Assembly: GCA_030765045.1 (NCBI GenBank)
Contig: CM060965.1
Location: 64,015,787 to 64,079,786 of the forward strand
DNA length: 64,000 nucleotides
Direction of reading: 5' to 3'
Origin: Tenodera sinensis
Taxonomy: Eukaryota > Arthropoda > Insecta > Mantodea > Mantidae
Shown: piece after piece, positions 34,310-47,215 of the stretch
Layout: each line of letters starts with the position of its first letter
How positions within the stretch are numbered: position 1 is the first letter of the stretch
Notes under the pieces: model-generated
Seen by the model: the letters and a program-made list of their open reading frames with translations, nothing else
Databases searched by the model: none
What the model was told of the DNA's origin: nothing
Program-made: the position numbers and the translations under genes

Positions 34310-37300
34310 TGGCAACTTACACCTCAACGTATTATATAGGTGCAACTAGTTTTCAGCCGTCAAGTCTGGACACATCAGAAGTTAGCGGATGAAGTTCAAC
34401 AGTTACAATTTCGCATTATCAGATTTAGAGACAGTTTAATTTTAATCTCAACAGTTAGCAACTCGCTTCAAACAGACCATTGTTAGTTTACATTAAATTT
34501 GTCGTCAACTTTACTGACGCAAGCCCAGTTCATCACTGAAGCAGCTAGTAGCATCGCTGGAAACGATACTGGAGACGGCATCAAAAGTGATGCACGGCAT
34601 ACAGCATCAAATATTAGGATTGCATACATGAATTACAAAGATATGTAATGAAACTCCCTATATATGAGAATTAAGGAAACATTATAGAAATCAGAGGTAG
34701 GTATTAATTCACGAAATACTAATGGAGATTCATCTGTTAGTTTTAAGTGTTTGGAGCGGTTCTACAACGAAACAGTTACATTCTTTAAGCTTAAAAGTGA
34801 CCGCATTTCGTGTACTTAAATAATTTATTTTCATAGTGGAGTAGTTCCATATACAGTTTTAGGTTATGTTTTCATTTAACAACAAAAGTTCTGTAAGTAC
34901 TTTGAATCCATATTTTCGAGTGTGTTTCAATATAAACACATTTCCCCTATTAAGCAGAATTAATTCAATCCCATTTGTTAAAATTTATATTAATGTTTAA
35001 AATTACAACATTATTGTATAACGATCCGTGTATTTAGCTGAGTAATAACTACATTTGGTTGCTGAGTCATCTTTATTTCCACTGTTTTCAAATACTGCGT
35101 TTAATTGGTCGCTTTTAAACCTAACGCGTCAAAATATATTAACCACTGATACTCATGTCTATTAATTTTCCTTGGTCATTTAATTTTTATTTTGTCTAAT
35201 CATTTCTTATTACCCTTAACGTTTTCCTGATTTTAGACTCGCTACTTTTAGCACCGTCATTTCCCTTAACCATTTCTGAAATCCTAATTTGTCCTAGAGA
35301 AATTTAGCTTCCATACTCTTTAAGGTTAACCTCATTTATCAAAAACCAACCTCGTCAGTGTTTACCAGAATTACTTTAAAACAAGCAAAATCAATGTATG
35401 TTATAAATATGTTGGAGATAAGATAAGATGAATTTATAAAACTTCGACTAGTTTAATCTTGTCCAAAATGTATTTTAAGCAACATCTTCAGTTTAATTAG
35501 TTATTTTAGTGCAGTGCTCTAAAGCTGTTATATTTGCAAACAGAGCTTCTGCCTAAAAATTGAAGTAAATTCTTTCAGAATGGCTGCAAGACCATTGATG
35601 TCAATCGTCTAAATCTTGAGTAACATTACTGTTATATTTACGAATGCTTCTGTATTTTATCGTAACTATTGAGAAAGAGAGGCACAAAGTATGTTAAGAA
35701 TTATTACATGGGAACAGTATAAGACTTGAAAACAGAGGAGAAAAACCAAATTATGAGCTTTAATGGACAGAGACATCTGGCGGACACGCCCTTCGCTTCC
35801 GAAAGAGAGTCGATTGTTCCTTGACGGGGTCCCATATTTCTTCCTCAGATATGCGTGTATGTGTGTCGACGTAAACCTGCTACACTTCTTACAAATTTAT
35901 TCGTTAAAAGTACGATCTATCCACCCTTTGGTACGAACGGTATTATCAGCCTACCGTATTTCATTCCTAAAACGCAGGGGTGTAGTCTCCATCCTTGCGG
36001 GAACCCAGCTCAACCAGGTACTTTTTCATGATTCTATCAGCAAAATTGTTACAGCAGTGATTTTCAATCAATGTGTCAACGAGAGTTGGGTGTGTTGGAG
36101 ATAAGACAACAACAATTAGGAAGTCGTTTCAGTTTATCTTTATAATATCTATGTCTGTGATCAGAAGTTCTTGCATAAAGATGCTAGTGGCGAGAGATAG
36201 GTTATTAATTTATGGAGATAAATGTCAAGTCTTAGTATTTCCCATTGCGTAACACATATTGTTTACTTATGACTACCAACTTTACAAGTTAAAAGTAAGC
36301 TAGATTAGAAGCTCATGTTTCAGGTATTCTATTCATCATTCGTTTAATACCGTACACTAATGCTACACAAATAAATTGCAGTGTTACTCTTAAGCATCTT
36401 TCTCTTTCCATTATACATGTACGGAAGTGAAAGGAGGTAAATCCAATCGCCCTTCTTTCGCAAACGTTGGACATCGCTACTGCAGAAGATTGCAATGTTT
36501 ACAAAACATGGTCAGTTTTAGCGTTTAACCACGCATAACTCTTTGGAAAGCAAATAGATCAGATTGCTTTCCATGATGTAGAACTATCCATTATTAGAAA
36601 CAAGAATCAAAAGAAGGTTGTTTCTTGAGGAATTTTCATACAGGAAATTGAAGAAAGAAAAGGTAATACAATAACTATTTCTAGCAATTAATCTAGAATA
36701 CTTGGTGTCAGTGATTTTTGAATGCGCGTTCAGAAAAGGCAGACGTGCTGACGCAGTGCAGCGATCTCTGGAACGTCCCTTTAAAATATATATCCAGAGT
36801 GACGAACAAAAGCTTCAGGTAGCATTCAACATTTAGCTAACACCCTGCCGTGCAGCTTACCCATTCCTGAAGCAGTCACGTCAAATTCCTTGTAAAATAT
36901 TGAGTCGATTCGAAAACTCCTGCTTGGAATTAGCCTCCCATTGCACTACCAACTCAAATTATTTACAAGCGAATCGAATATTTACTTATCCGACTTGGGT
37001 AAACAAATGAGAGCTGCGGCGTTAATTACACACATTTCCGCGAGAGCGCATTGCTACGCTGCTCTGCGAGTGGGTAGGTTTCATATCTCTGTAAATACTG
37101 TGTACACAGTAAATGATTGTACACTTCCTGGGCCTGCTATATAAAAATTCTCTTGGTAGCGAAAAAAAGGAGGCATTAAAAATCACACACTCAAATAGCC
37201 CAAGTTCTTTTCAAAATACTAATACCTGGGGTTTGTTTGTAACGAAGTGTTTTTGCTTCACTAGAGTACTTTATTAAATATAATCCAGCAATAGCAAAAT

Positions 37301-38030
37301 GCAAGCACGATCGCAGAGTAAGTAATAATTAAAAATATAAAGATGTATTGCAAGCATACAATGGCTATAGAAAATCTGCATTTGTTATCAAGACAGTTTC
37401 ATTTTTAAAGCAAAAAAATGTAGACAGAACAGATCCTAAGCAGGATGGCTTAGGTGATCAAATCCGCAAAGGCATTCAAGATAATCTGTGAATGGAGCAA
37501 TATAAAATGAGCGCATTTACTAGTAAAATGAATGCAAGATGTCCGACATTTTCAGCCTCGGTCTATTGAGTATTGTGATAAAGACGACAAAATCCAGTCC
37601 ACCTTTCTAAAATTTTACCAGAAATACAGTCTTTTGCTCGTCGTTAATACAGTCTACCGTCCTTTGGAGACGTACCTAGAGGTACAGAGCAGCGATTCCA
37701 AATGTAGGAGAAAGACACCGTTTTGCTGCCCCAGCACAGACATATTTCCGTTGTTGCCAAAAATAACTTAGATAAGTTTTAAACCTAAAACTGAAATCGC
37801 GGTAAACAGCACAAAACTCTGAAATGTTTGCTAACTTTAATCTGATCCTCACATTCCTGAAAGATAAATCTGATATGCGTCAACAACCTTAATGATGATT
37901 CTAAGGATTGATGTCGACGTTGTGCGCGTCACCTTCCTTTGACCGTGTGCAGTCTTGTTCTCCGAAGAATTTGCTGTCAGCTACTCTAGTTGAAATTGAA
38001 ATTGAGTTATACTTACCACAATCTTTAATT
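34310..38030. other. 3.7 kb of AT-rich DNA with no gene recognised
   Basis: Contains one 113-codon frame (35763-36104, plus) without domain, signal peptide or homologous look, and shorter frames of 60-79 codons. No microsatellite longer than about 20 bases and no tRNA-like box pair was noted. Old unrecognisable transposon DNA is the likeliest content. Confidence 0.45.
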
Positions 38031-38034
38031 GTCA

Positions 38035-38285
38035 TGGTTCTTTGGTCGGGAAAGACTACTTGATTTTCCTCAGAGGCCTCTTTATCAGACTTTTAGTTCT
38101 TTTAGCTGCCATAAATATATGATACAGTACCACCGGCTTTACTTCCCTTCCGAAGGAAGAACTCCTAAGGATTACCATGCCCAGAAATCCATCGTCCTTC
38201 GTCGGATTTGAACCAGCGACCTCGAGAACTGGAGGCTAGCATGTTATCCTAGACAGGTGCTTTCCAATCTCTCAATAAGCTCGTA
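38035..38285 (-). mobile_element. tRNA-derived SINE fragment, minus strand
   Basis: On the minus strand, CGCTGGTTCAAATCCGACG (box B at 38204-38214) closes a tRNA-like head whose box A is worn. The body carries CTTCGGAAGGGAAGTAAAGC, reminiscent of a core segment seen in several invertebrate SINE families. That likeness is from memory and should be searched. The tail end is not clear. Confidence 0.55.
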
Positions 38286-38604
38286 GCTTATCCTGTAACT
38301 GCCTATAATGAGAGCATATTAGTTATAAAAGCAGTAGGGACCTTTTTTTCTCCCCTTTATCGTCCCTGAAATAATGGGGAAGAGAAGAACATGCGTTGGC
38401 TTCTAATAGTGATTTGTTTGTTTTTATAGCTTCACTCATTGCTCAACTGTTATTATTAACTAGATTAGCTTTCTATATGTGCGTGTATGTGATATGCTGG
38501 GAGAGATGAAAAATGCAAATCAAAATTGATATATCCCCAATTGCGATTACCTGGCTGAAAACAACTTGTAAACCCCGAGAGGTTTCTTTTATAAGTTAAA
38601 ATGC

Positions 38605-38990
38605 TTTCTCTACTACGAATAGTAAGTAGGGGAAGTATTACTATATTCGACCCAAAAATTAGATGTCAAGATTTTACCGGAAATGTGTGTGTGTGTGTGT
38701 GTGTGCGCGCGCGCGAGCGAGCATGTCTGTGAACAACATAACTCAAAAACGAAAATTCGGTTAAACACCAAAGTTGGAATGGTGACGATTTTTAAGAAAA
38801 TTCCTCTACACTAAACTACCCTTTACACGGCAAATTTTTCAAAATCTTGATTTTCTTGAAACTGGCTCTAACGATTTTGATTAAAATGGATTAAAAGGAA
38901 ACTTATATTTTGAATTATGTACTTATAGTCTACGAAGCCCTGTTTTCTCTTGAACACTTTTGCACAATTGGTAAACCGTAAGACTAAATC

Positions 38991-39068
<78 letters not shown>

Positions 39069-39440
39069 TCATTAAAATACACAAGTTATGTCCAAATGCA
39101 CCTTAGTTTTTGGGGAGTGAACCACTTTGGAGATATTCCTCGTTATTTGTGTAAGTTTTGCAATACTTACACTTTTCGCAATTGGAAGATGGTTATTCAC
39201 TTCTTTATCTGGACCGTGCAAAGATAACGGAATTTCAAACCTTTAAAAGATTTGACTATCGCTCAAAGCCTACTGTATTCCCATATTCCGCATACACCTA
39301 CAAGAAAATATGCAAAAAGATAATTTCTGCATATGTTTATTTCGACTACTATGAAGAAGATAAAGGAATAAGAGTTTGTAAGAATAGTAAGTACAAGAGT
39401 AGAGAAAATCATGTGAGAGCAGCACATCAGATCTTTTCTA
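38605..39440 (+). repeat. Dispersed 0.8 kb GT-tract element, full copy with internal TA expansion
   Basis: TTTCTCTACT (38605-38614), AGTAAGTAGGGGAAGTATT, a GT/GC tract (38686-38720), AACTCAAAAACGAAAATTCGG, GCCTACTGTATTCCC and AGTAGAGAAA (39398-39407) followed by ATCATGTGAG. A TA repeat of about 70 bases (38993-39063) replaces a short AT-rich spot found at the same place in the other copies. Confidence 0.8.
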
Positions 39441-39566
39441 TTTTAAAATCTTGTCTGCAGTATGCATGAAGTGCTCGTAAAGTAAGATCCATTACTTAAA
39501 AAAGTTTGAAAAACCGCTTTGTAATTGGTTGTTTACCTCTGGTTCTCACATGAGGAATATGTGAGA

Positions 39567-39680
39567 AGGTTTATATATTTATTCATTTAATTATTTAATT
39601 ATTCCTTCATTCATTTCACTTATTTATTTATTATTTACCTACTTGTTTATTTATTTATTTATTTATTTACTTATTTATCC
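39567..39680. repeat. ATTT-type tetranucleotide repeat
   Basis: Runs of ATTT/TTTA with interruptions (ATTC, CTTA). It is followed by an 8-10 base C/T run. Overlapping frames are low complexity. Confidence 0.8.
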
Positions 39681-39689
39681 CCCCTTTCT

Positions 39690-40300
39690 TGAAACAGAAA
39701 AGAAAGCGTTTAAAGGCTTCACTAAAAACACGGACCCAATGCGAAGTTTTGTTTCTCTGAGGAAAAACGAAGCATTTCTTGGGACGTCACGTACACTCGA
39801 ACGCGGCTTTTGCAGGTGCTGGGAAAGATGAAACATTGCGGTGTTGAAGTCGACATCCCAATGCGGGACTCGATCGAGTGATAAATCGGAAGACCGTCGA
39901 GGGACCGGACACTTGCTACCAACTTTTCAATTCCACGTCCCGCTGCCGAATTGCCCAAAGAGCACATTTGTCACAGTCTTGACTACTTCTTGCGAGACCG
40001 TTGTCTTCGTTCACAAAGTTCAGTGTCTTCTGTGCAACAAAACGAAACACCAGCTACAACCTATATGCAAAACAAGTAGTTACCCCAGTTCAAATGTTTG
40101 CCCGGCCCGCAGAATTTGTCCCTCTGTGATATAGAGAACTGTTTACGTTTAGTGCTTCTTGCAACTCATCATCATTTGTATATCCAAGTAACAATACGTT
40201 TAAATGTAATTTAAAAGTTCAAGGTATAATACAACTGATGGTAACCTATTCAGACGTTGCATGCTTATCTTCATAAATTTAAATGAGAAATTCATTTCTT
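39690..40300. other. GC-moderate stretch without a recognised gene
   Basis: Two overlapping frames (39722-39967 minus, 81 codons; 39841-40134 plus, 97 codons) are open, but neither shows a motif I know. The sequence GACTCGATCGAGTG and the raised CpG content suggest a younger inserted element, family unknown. Confidence 0.35.
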
Positions 40301-40308
40301 TCATTTAT

Positions 40309-40541
40309 CTACTACAACAACAATAATGATAATAATAATAATGATAATAATAATAACAATAACAATAATAATAACAATAACAACAATAACAACAACAATA
40401 AGAACAACAATAAGAACAACAATAACAATAACAACCATAACAACAACAATAACAACAATAACCATAATAACAATAATAACAATATTAACAATAACAATAA
40501 TAATAATAATAACAATAACAATAATAACAACAACAACCTAT
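40309..40541. repeat. AAC/AAT interrupted microsatellite
   Basis: About 230 bases of AAT and AAC triplets with rare AAG and ACC. It gives Asn-rich, Leu-rich or Ile/Thr-rich frames in different readings, none of them a gene. Confidence 0.95.
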
Positions 40542-40599
40542 ATCTCTCTCTAACAAACACACAAAAAGATTCTTTTATTCAAGTGGCGTCAAAACGTGT

Positions 40600-41815
40600 T
40601 ATCTACGTGACAGCTAAAGCCTGCCCTCTCACGAATGTAACTTAAATAATTATTCAGTAACAACAATAGTAGCATTGTTATTATTAGTATTATAAGTAAT
40701 GCCACGAGTGATTGTTAATTTATCTAGAGAATTTGAAATCATGAGTTGAATTTATTAAGACTATTTCATGAATTAAAGGTTGATACAGCATATGGAATGT
40801 TCCAGTGCTCTATTTAAGTACTAACTTCTTAAAAGAAACATGAAGCAGGCATACATATGTACATCAGTGTCCATTGGCACGGCCTCCGAGATTATCATAC
40901 TGATCTTGATGTTGGCAATGTCAGAAGTTGGAATATGTGCTGTCAATTTACAACCTTGTTTAATACAAAATTTGTCAAATTGATTCCAAACATTTTCTTG
41001 TTGTATTGTGGTTCTGAAGTTTTACTCTTCGAATTATTTAATCTATTTCAGCACTAAATGGTTCACCGAAGCGAGAGTTGAATAACAGCTCTGTTGCGTC
41101 AGATTACGTAAGCTCTTGCGAGTCTGTAGGACAGTATAGGTAGATTCTCCAGTCTGATCATAACATAAGAAAAGCAGGAGGTGATAATTAAAATTCAAAT
41201 GATTAAATTTGATACATGTTTCGCAAATTAAGGCTATCGTTGTTGAGATTTTAAATTGTTAAGCACTCGATTGGTTTACTTTAACGAAGTTACATATGAG
41301 TGGATTAGTCATGACAGTCACCATGTTAGTTTTTAAATGCTTATGAAGCAATATTATTACTGAAGCAACAACCTCTTTCTGGATAGTTTTTCCTTCAACG
41401 GAATTAGGTTTTTCAAGTTATGTGCTATAGTTTACCTACTGACACTTAGATAGCTGTATCCTGATTGATGGGTGTAGTAATTTTACACTTCATTTGTGGA
41501 AGAAACAAACAAGAAATCTTTGGTATAAATAGCGTGCCAATTTGACGTGCTTACTCCTTCAAAAACTTTCTCAGCAACGAAATGTTTTCATTTTATGATT
41601 TAGAAAACAGTGACAAGCACAGAAACATGTTCTTCTGTTTATGAACAAACATGGTGGTGAATTTTTCGTGCGATTAACCTAAATATGCACTGAGATTTTA
41701 TTTAAAAATAGAGAAAGTTCTGGAGATTCAATGACTTTGGAGGGCTAATTTGGTACACCACCAACAAGCTTAGCAATTACAAGAATTTGAGACAAGTTTA
41801 AAGTCACGCTTCAAG
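40600..41815. other. AT-rich DNA, nothing recognised
   Basis: Stop-rich in all frames, with no repeat similarity noticed to other parts of the window. Confidence 0.5.
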
Positions 41816-41819
41816 ATAT

Positions 41820-42287
41820 TGTCACCGCGCCCGCCGCATCTAATTGCCGACAACAGCAGTGTCACCCATCGCATTATTGTCGGCACTACCGCAAAGGAGC
41901 CGAAGGAAAGAGACAGAGCATGGCCGCATTGTTGGGGCGCTTGCCGAAAGAGAGAAAAGGATAGACACTTCGAGAATCTTCTCTGCTTTGTATCTCGCCG
42001 CAATAACTGAACGTTCCTGAAGCTTCCAGAATAGTGCCTGGGAGATATAAATAGCGGTAAAGTGCGACAGAAGAGTCAGTCAGACGTATGTGAAGGTTGA
42101 GGAGTCGTACCGACGGAGAAGAGTTAGTTCTTGTGTTACGAATTCGGAGCCGTGCTGTTGGTGAATCGGTAAAGACTTTCTTGCTGTTGCAACGAGTGTA
42201 CAAAGTTACTGTTTACGGAAATAAAAGTGTCTCTTTATCTCGACTACATCTGTCTACTTTACTTCACACCCACCAACAAAAGTCACA
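41820..42287 (+). mobile_element. Solo LTR (Gypsy-type) with ATAT target duplication
   Basis: A 468 bp unit begins TGTCACCGCG and ends AAAGTCACA, giving the TG...CA ends of an LTR. It is flanked on both sides by ATAT (41816-41819 and 42288-42291), a 4 bp target duplication. Inside, TATAAATA (42046-42053) lies 30 bases before AGTCAGT (42074-42080), a TATA box plus arthropod initiator spacing. AATAAA (42220-42225) follows in the position of a poly-A signal. Only one LTR is present, so it is a solo LTR left by recombination between the two LTRs of a former provirus-like element. Drosophila 17.6 and 297 also use ATAT targets, which supports the Gypsy group. Confidence 0.85.
42046..42080 (+). promoter_or_regulatory. 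LTR core promoter: TATA box and initiator
   Basis: TATAAATA followed 30 bases later by AGTCAGT, the usual distance between a TATA box and an initiator in arthropod retrotransposon LTRs. It lies within the solo LTR. Confidence 0.7.
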
Positions 42288-42714
42288 ATATTGAAAAGGT
42301 GCTGCGGAAGAGAAGTCCACCAATCACAGGAATGTTGATACTTTTATGATGAAAAAGTATTGGAAAGATAGAAGGGAAAAAGGAAAAAAAGAAACAGTGA
42401 ATATAATTGCAGCGAGTTACTCAACGTGACCCGTAGACGGGCTAAAACGAAAAAGAAAAAACCTAGTTTTTATTAATTTGAAATTTTTGAGGACTGTTCT
42501 TATTCAGTTTTTTGAGATCAGCATAGAGCATCTCACTTTTGAACATCTGGCTATAGATTCGGCTTCCCGTATGGGCCTTATGTATAACGAAATGTGCCAT
42601 GAAGCACTTCTATAAAGTGCTATGTTGGTTAACATGAAGTAGATAGAAAATTAATCGTTTTAAGAATAGTTGTTGAAATGATTAAGTATAAAATATAGAT
42701 GGGTAGAAAAAGTC

Positions 42715-43040
42715 AGTAGTCATGATAGCGCTGCTGCTTACCACGCGGGAGGCTCCGGTTCGATTCCCGGCACCGGAGGGGAGATTTTCTCCCACTGGGT
42801 GACCTAGTCTGGAGTGCACTCAGGCTCGTTAGGTCCCTGAGGGGACAACTGATGAGCTTCTTGATTAAGGAGTAGCGGCCCCTGGTCGCGAAGGCCGCAT
42901 AATCGGCCGAGGGGGCCTGGAAACCTGACCATGTCCCACCCACTAGGTCTGCACCCTACTCATGATGTAGTGGGGAGAGGTGAGGGTTGCAGTGGCTGGG
43001 CGGTAGGCCTTGTTCCAATGGGATTTACTTTCAGAAAAAG
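42715..43040 (+). mobile_element. tRNA-derived SINE, long copy
   Basis: A tRNA-like head with CATGATAGCGCTGC (worn box A side) and GGTTCGATTCC (box B, 42757-42767) is followed by CACCGGAGGGGAGATTTTC and a GC-rich body. The 3' part GCAGTGGCTGGGCGGTAGGC (42991-43010) is shared with the copy near 49750. No poly-A tail is visible. Open frames across it are incidental. Confidence 0.7.
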
Positions 43041-43189
43041 TCATTTGAGTGTAACTAATCATATTAGCATTATTTTTATGGCTATTATGCCTTGCTGGGG
43101 CATATTACATTAACTATTAGATATCAATAACCTTTTTAAATTTGGTATAAAAGTGCAAGTGCAATTTTAATTCACGATTTCAATTTTAA

Positions 43190-43531
43190 TTGATTAAACA
43201 TACAGCTTTATTGTCAGAAATAAACCTGTTGGGTACGTATCCTAAATGTTGTTCCACAGAGCAGAAGTCTTGTAAAGAGTTTCTAGGTAAATGTTGTGAA
43301 GGCCACCGCCAAATTTTAGTCCATAACTTTGTGAAAATGCTCCGATATGAGCAACGTTTGTCGTGCGGATTTGTGACTACCTTGCTGTATAATGAATGTC
43401 GGGGCAGGTGTTTTGCCTCTTACGTGTTTGTTCCTGGCACGCGAGTTTGTATGTGTATATGTTCATGTGGTCATAAAAATGCGATACACCCTCGCTCCCA
43501 TACAGCTATAAACAGGGGTGGGGAAACTTGA
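43190..43531 (+). other. 113-codon open frame of unknown meaning
   Basis: A plus-strand frame just downstream of a SINE. It is Cys-rich (about 12 Cys), but the cysteines show no regular spacing, there is no signal peptide at the start, and there is no splice context I can support. It is probably chance in moderately GC-rich DNA. Confidence 0.2.
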
Positions 43532-43870
43532 TAAGGAATCACAGCAGGTGCAAGAAAACTTCAGAGCTCAAACATACTCCACCACATTATGACTAATTGA
43601 AAATTAAAAACTTCTAATAAAATATTAACCATAGGTACATGTAATTTTGGCTAATAAATTGTAGTATTCTGGGCAAAGTGATACATAAATGGGTACCTAA
43701 TTTTAGTAAATGGTGATTAAATTAATCCTTTACACATAAAAATTAAAGCTTGGGTGGAAATGAACAATTACATGATAAAATAAAGTATCTAAACATTATA
43801 AAAATTAAAGAATGTAACAGAAACAAAGTATTGTTAATGACGCTTTTATGTTACTTTTTCCTCTTGTAAA

Positions 43871-44315
43871 AGTGAATCACTAAAACAGTCCAGTTTTATC
43901 TCTAACAGCACCTAAAATTTGTCGTGGCCTTGCAGTGTTATTTAACATTGACACAAAACGGTAATCCTGCTCGACTGTTCACACAAGCAGCTCCGACGAT
44001 TCACCCGCTAAAAACTGTTCCAACTCGAACTGTAATGAACACACAGTTAAAAACGAACTCTTCTTTGTCCGGTTCTCTCGCTTATATAATTCAGAACAAG
44101 TGTTGGAATTTTCTTCGGAAAATACCCCTTTTCATGAAATTTCTCGTAAATAAACCGACCGTCGAAGGTTTCTCGAATAGTCTGGAATCGCTTCTTTCTG
44201 CCACACTCATAGTTGTCTCCTTTCTGACCGCTTCATTCTCGTGGGGCCGCGTATCTACAAGAGATGTGAGGTAGCATGAACTTGAGCGCCTCTTTGACAT
44301 GGAGCCGGCGTCACA
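43871..44315 (-). mobile_element. Gypsy-type LTR, minus strand, worn at its 3' end
   Basis: The 5' end on the minus strand is TGTGACGCCGGCTCC (44315 downwards) and shares GAGGCGCTCAAG with the LTR at 29588. The other end is worn (AGTGAATCACTAAAACAGTC against TGTGACAAAATCAC in the sister copy). A TATA-like box (ATTATATAAGCG on the minus strand, about 44083-44094) sits where the sister LTR has its promoter. No clear target duplication remains. Confidence 0.55.
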
Positions 44316-44775
44316 GTATGATTAAAATATAACTGCTAATATAACTATGGCTAACTACAACCACCCGACGTCTTCCAGAAATTTATGTACAGTACGGGGT
44401 AATTTTGTAGAAGATTTACAATCTATTGCAATTCTTATTAAAACATGTTATACTACTTTCTGTAGTAGATATTATGAATATTTATTTTATACTCACAAAA
44501 GCTATAGAAATTCTACTCACAAAGTCATAAATTGACAGTATTTCCTTCCTTTTTGTGGATCGAAAGTAGTATGACATACTAAAATTGGAGCAGTCCAATT
44601 AACGATTTCTCTCCATATAGTCTTAAAGTGCGTTCATTCGCTAAAATCCGTTAAAACTGGAGTCCGTGACTCTTTACATTAAATTCTGGAAAAGATTACC
44701 AGAATAATGGAATAGCATCATATTATCCTGGGCTATACTCGAGCTACATCCACGCTATAGTTGAATATATGATAT

Positions 44776-45195
44776 TGTGACAAAATCACAAAAGTCCAGT
44801 CCAGTTATTTTGTTTATTACCTTACTTTCCTTCAGAACTTTGACACGAAAACATAGTCATCTACTGACGTTAACACAGTCTACATTATTTCGTGATATTA
44901 CAACTTACAACTGTTTTCTTCTCGTAGCCGTGACTCAGTCCTTCAAAACTCGTTAAAGCTACTTCACCTTGACGCGACGTATCTTTCACAGCTCTTTTGC
45001 GCTCAGTGGCGCACTGAGCGACTCAAAAACTGCCTACCTTCACGTGCTCCGCAAGCTTTTATGTCGCAGCCATGCCTTTCTCGAACGTCTACAAACAAGC
45101 CGTCACCCGACACTTGTGAAATACTCTGGAAAACTCTGTGTTGCCACTTGATTATTGTTAGTCATGTGTTTGCTTACGTGTGCACCCTAAATGGA
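44776..45195 (-). mobile_element. Gypsy-type LTR, minus strand, 5' truncated
   Basis: Its 3' end reads TGTGACAAAATCACAAAAGTC on the plus strand (44776 onward) and is flanked by ATAT (44772-44775). It shares ACGTTAACACAGTCTACA, ACTGTTTTCTTCTCGTA, TTTCACAGCTC and TCTACAAACAAGCCG with 29588-30157. The match ends near TGTGTTTGCTTACGTG, before the TGTGACGCCGG start, so the 5' part is missing. Confidence 0.65.
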
Positions 45196-46900
45196 CAGCT
45201 TTCTCCATTGTGGTTCAATAAAGGTTGATTCATTAACTTTCATTTGATTTGAGAAACGTTCTGAAAACATTTATCTCCAACGGTACAATCGAAATAACCG
45301 TTGCTTAGTAACGACCTCTTCTTGTCTTTTCCTACGTCACTCTCAATAGATAAACTTTGGAATTATTTTGGTTGCTGCCCTAAGACAATTATGTTGCTGC
45401 AACCCGTATTTCCTGCACATTATTCTTGTTGTCATGAGCGTGTGAGTATATTCACGCATGCGCGCGTTGTTCCTTATGGACAAGACTGGTGTGGAAAGGA
45501 TTCATCTTACCTTTCCCCACCACTTACATTAGGTGGGGAACGTATAGGATTCCATCTAAAAATTCCATGCACATACTTAATTGGAAACACACGTTTTATC
45601 CCTTGAATAAAAGAAGGCAATCTTAGAAAAAGTTCCATGCGTAAAGTTGGCTCAAAAGGGCCACTTCGCTGAAAGGCTTCTTGCCTCACTCCACCGGCCA
45701 TCCCTTCCCTCCATTGTTCAGGCTGCGACACGCCTCATTCAATGGCGAGTAGGGCTTCATCGGGACTTCTGCTTCTGAAGAGTGGCAGAGAAACTATTTT
45801 GTCAGTTACAAAAACAGTAAAGTTTGTTGTTTAATATGCGAATTTCAATTTGCAAGTATAAAACGTTATAATATACGAAGCATAAAGTCAACATTGGTGA
45901 TCTTACAGGCAGTCACTTATACTTTTAAGACGTACTTTCTGAATACTCGTATTTGTAAGTGTGTAAAAGGGACGACATGATTCTACTTTTAGGGGTTTAG
46001 TTAGTTTTAGTTAATATCAGTGTAGAAGTTAGTACCACCGCGCAGGTGGAACGAAGCCACCACTGCCTTGTTTCAAAGCAACCCTTTTCATTCGGCAAGA
46101 GAATGTAGGGTGTGTAAGGCAAGTTCAATCGCTACCTCTCCTCTCGTGCCCATGCTTGTTTTAAACTATTAAAACATTGATGTTAATAATTTTATTTTTA
46201 ATGCTGTGTATCGACCAATATAGCTGGAAAGGGTTTTTCATGGTTTCTCCTCAGTTGCCAGATTGGGTATTCAATATCGCGACCGAAAGTTCCATTTTAA
46301 GGCTAAAACAATACTAAAATTCCTTATTAACAGCTTCTGGAAAAATTAGCATGATTTTGACGATTAGCATGATAATGTTTCCAATGCTTTGGATTTTTTA
46401 TTCCACTTGAATACTATGGTTTTGTTGCTCGCTTTAAGTTTGCTGTGTTGAATTTCCATCAAGCTTAATCTCTGAGCTTGTTTGCTATTCTAGACGAGAT
46501 GTGCCGACCACAAAGATTGTGAAATGTTCACTTCCTGTTGTCGTACTTCGCTATTCACCTTAGACACATTAATAATACATTATGGCTATTAAATAAAATA
46601 AGACTTAATATCACTGGTATATTGAGAGTCTATGTCTGGCTTCCTGGCTTACCCATGCATGTGGTATGACGCCAAGCTATGTTTTTAAAAATACCGTTAA
46701 ACTACAGCTCTCGAAACCCAATGTTTCTCTTATTTCTTTTTATATATAACGCTTTAAGTAATTACAAACAATATACGTGTAGCAATTAATTCACGTTAAA
46801 TCATTAGAGAACGTAATAAATTATTAATTTAAAAACATTATTAGCCCCACCTTTCATTAGACTAAGTGATAGTGAATTTACGTATTATAATTTATTTACG
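45196..46900. other. No gene recognised
   Basis: Holds a 22-base imperfect palindrome CCCCACCACTTACATTAGG (about 45515) and short open frames of 74-101 codons without domains. There is no clear repeat match elsewhere in the window. Confidence 0.4.
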
Positions 46901-46904
46901 ACAG

Positions 46905-47215
46905 GAGCCAAGGTAGCGTTCGAGGCTCTCGTACTGAGCACCCCACAGTTTGATTCCCGGCGATTTTGACAAGGCCTTATCTTAGCCTTTACCTCTGACT
47001 AGCTCGTGTGAAGTATCCCAAAGTCCCGCGTTTCGGTGCCCGAGGAAAAGCTGTAGGTCCTCTCGTTCCACCACCATCCTCTACATAACTCTATTGTCTG
47101 AGGTAATGGACTCCACTTTCTGGGTGCCTGCATCTCAGAAATAGCTACAGTCATTGTTTGGTAGAATGAGGTCCCTTGAAGCTCATGAATCATTCGAGGA
47201 GCGCTAGCAAACACA
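46905..47215 (+). mobile_element. tRNA-derived SINE, separate family
   Basis: The head GAGCCAAGGTAGCGTTCGAGG is followed by AGTTTGATTCCCGG (box B, 46948-46960). The body continues with TTAGCCTTTACCTCTGACTA and CTGTAGGTCCTCTCG. The box A region is weak. The body does not match the other SINEs here. Confidence 0.5.

Noticed and set aside
35763..36104. 113-codon plus-strand frame
   Set aside because: No domain, no signal peptide, no repeat support, and no splice context; consistent with chance in 64 kb.
40283..40645. Asn-rich 120-codon frame
   Set aside because: It is a reading of an AAC/AAT microsatellite.
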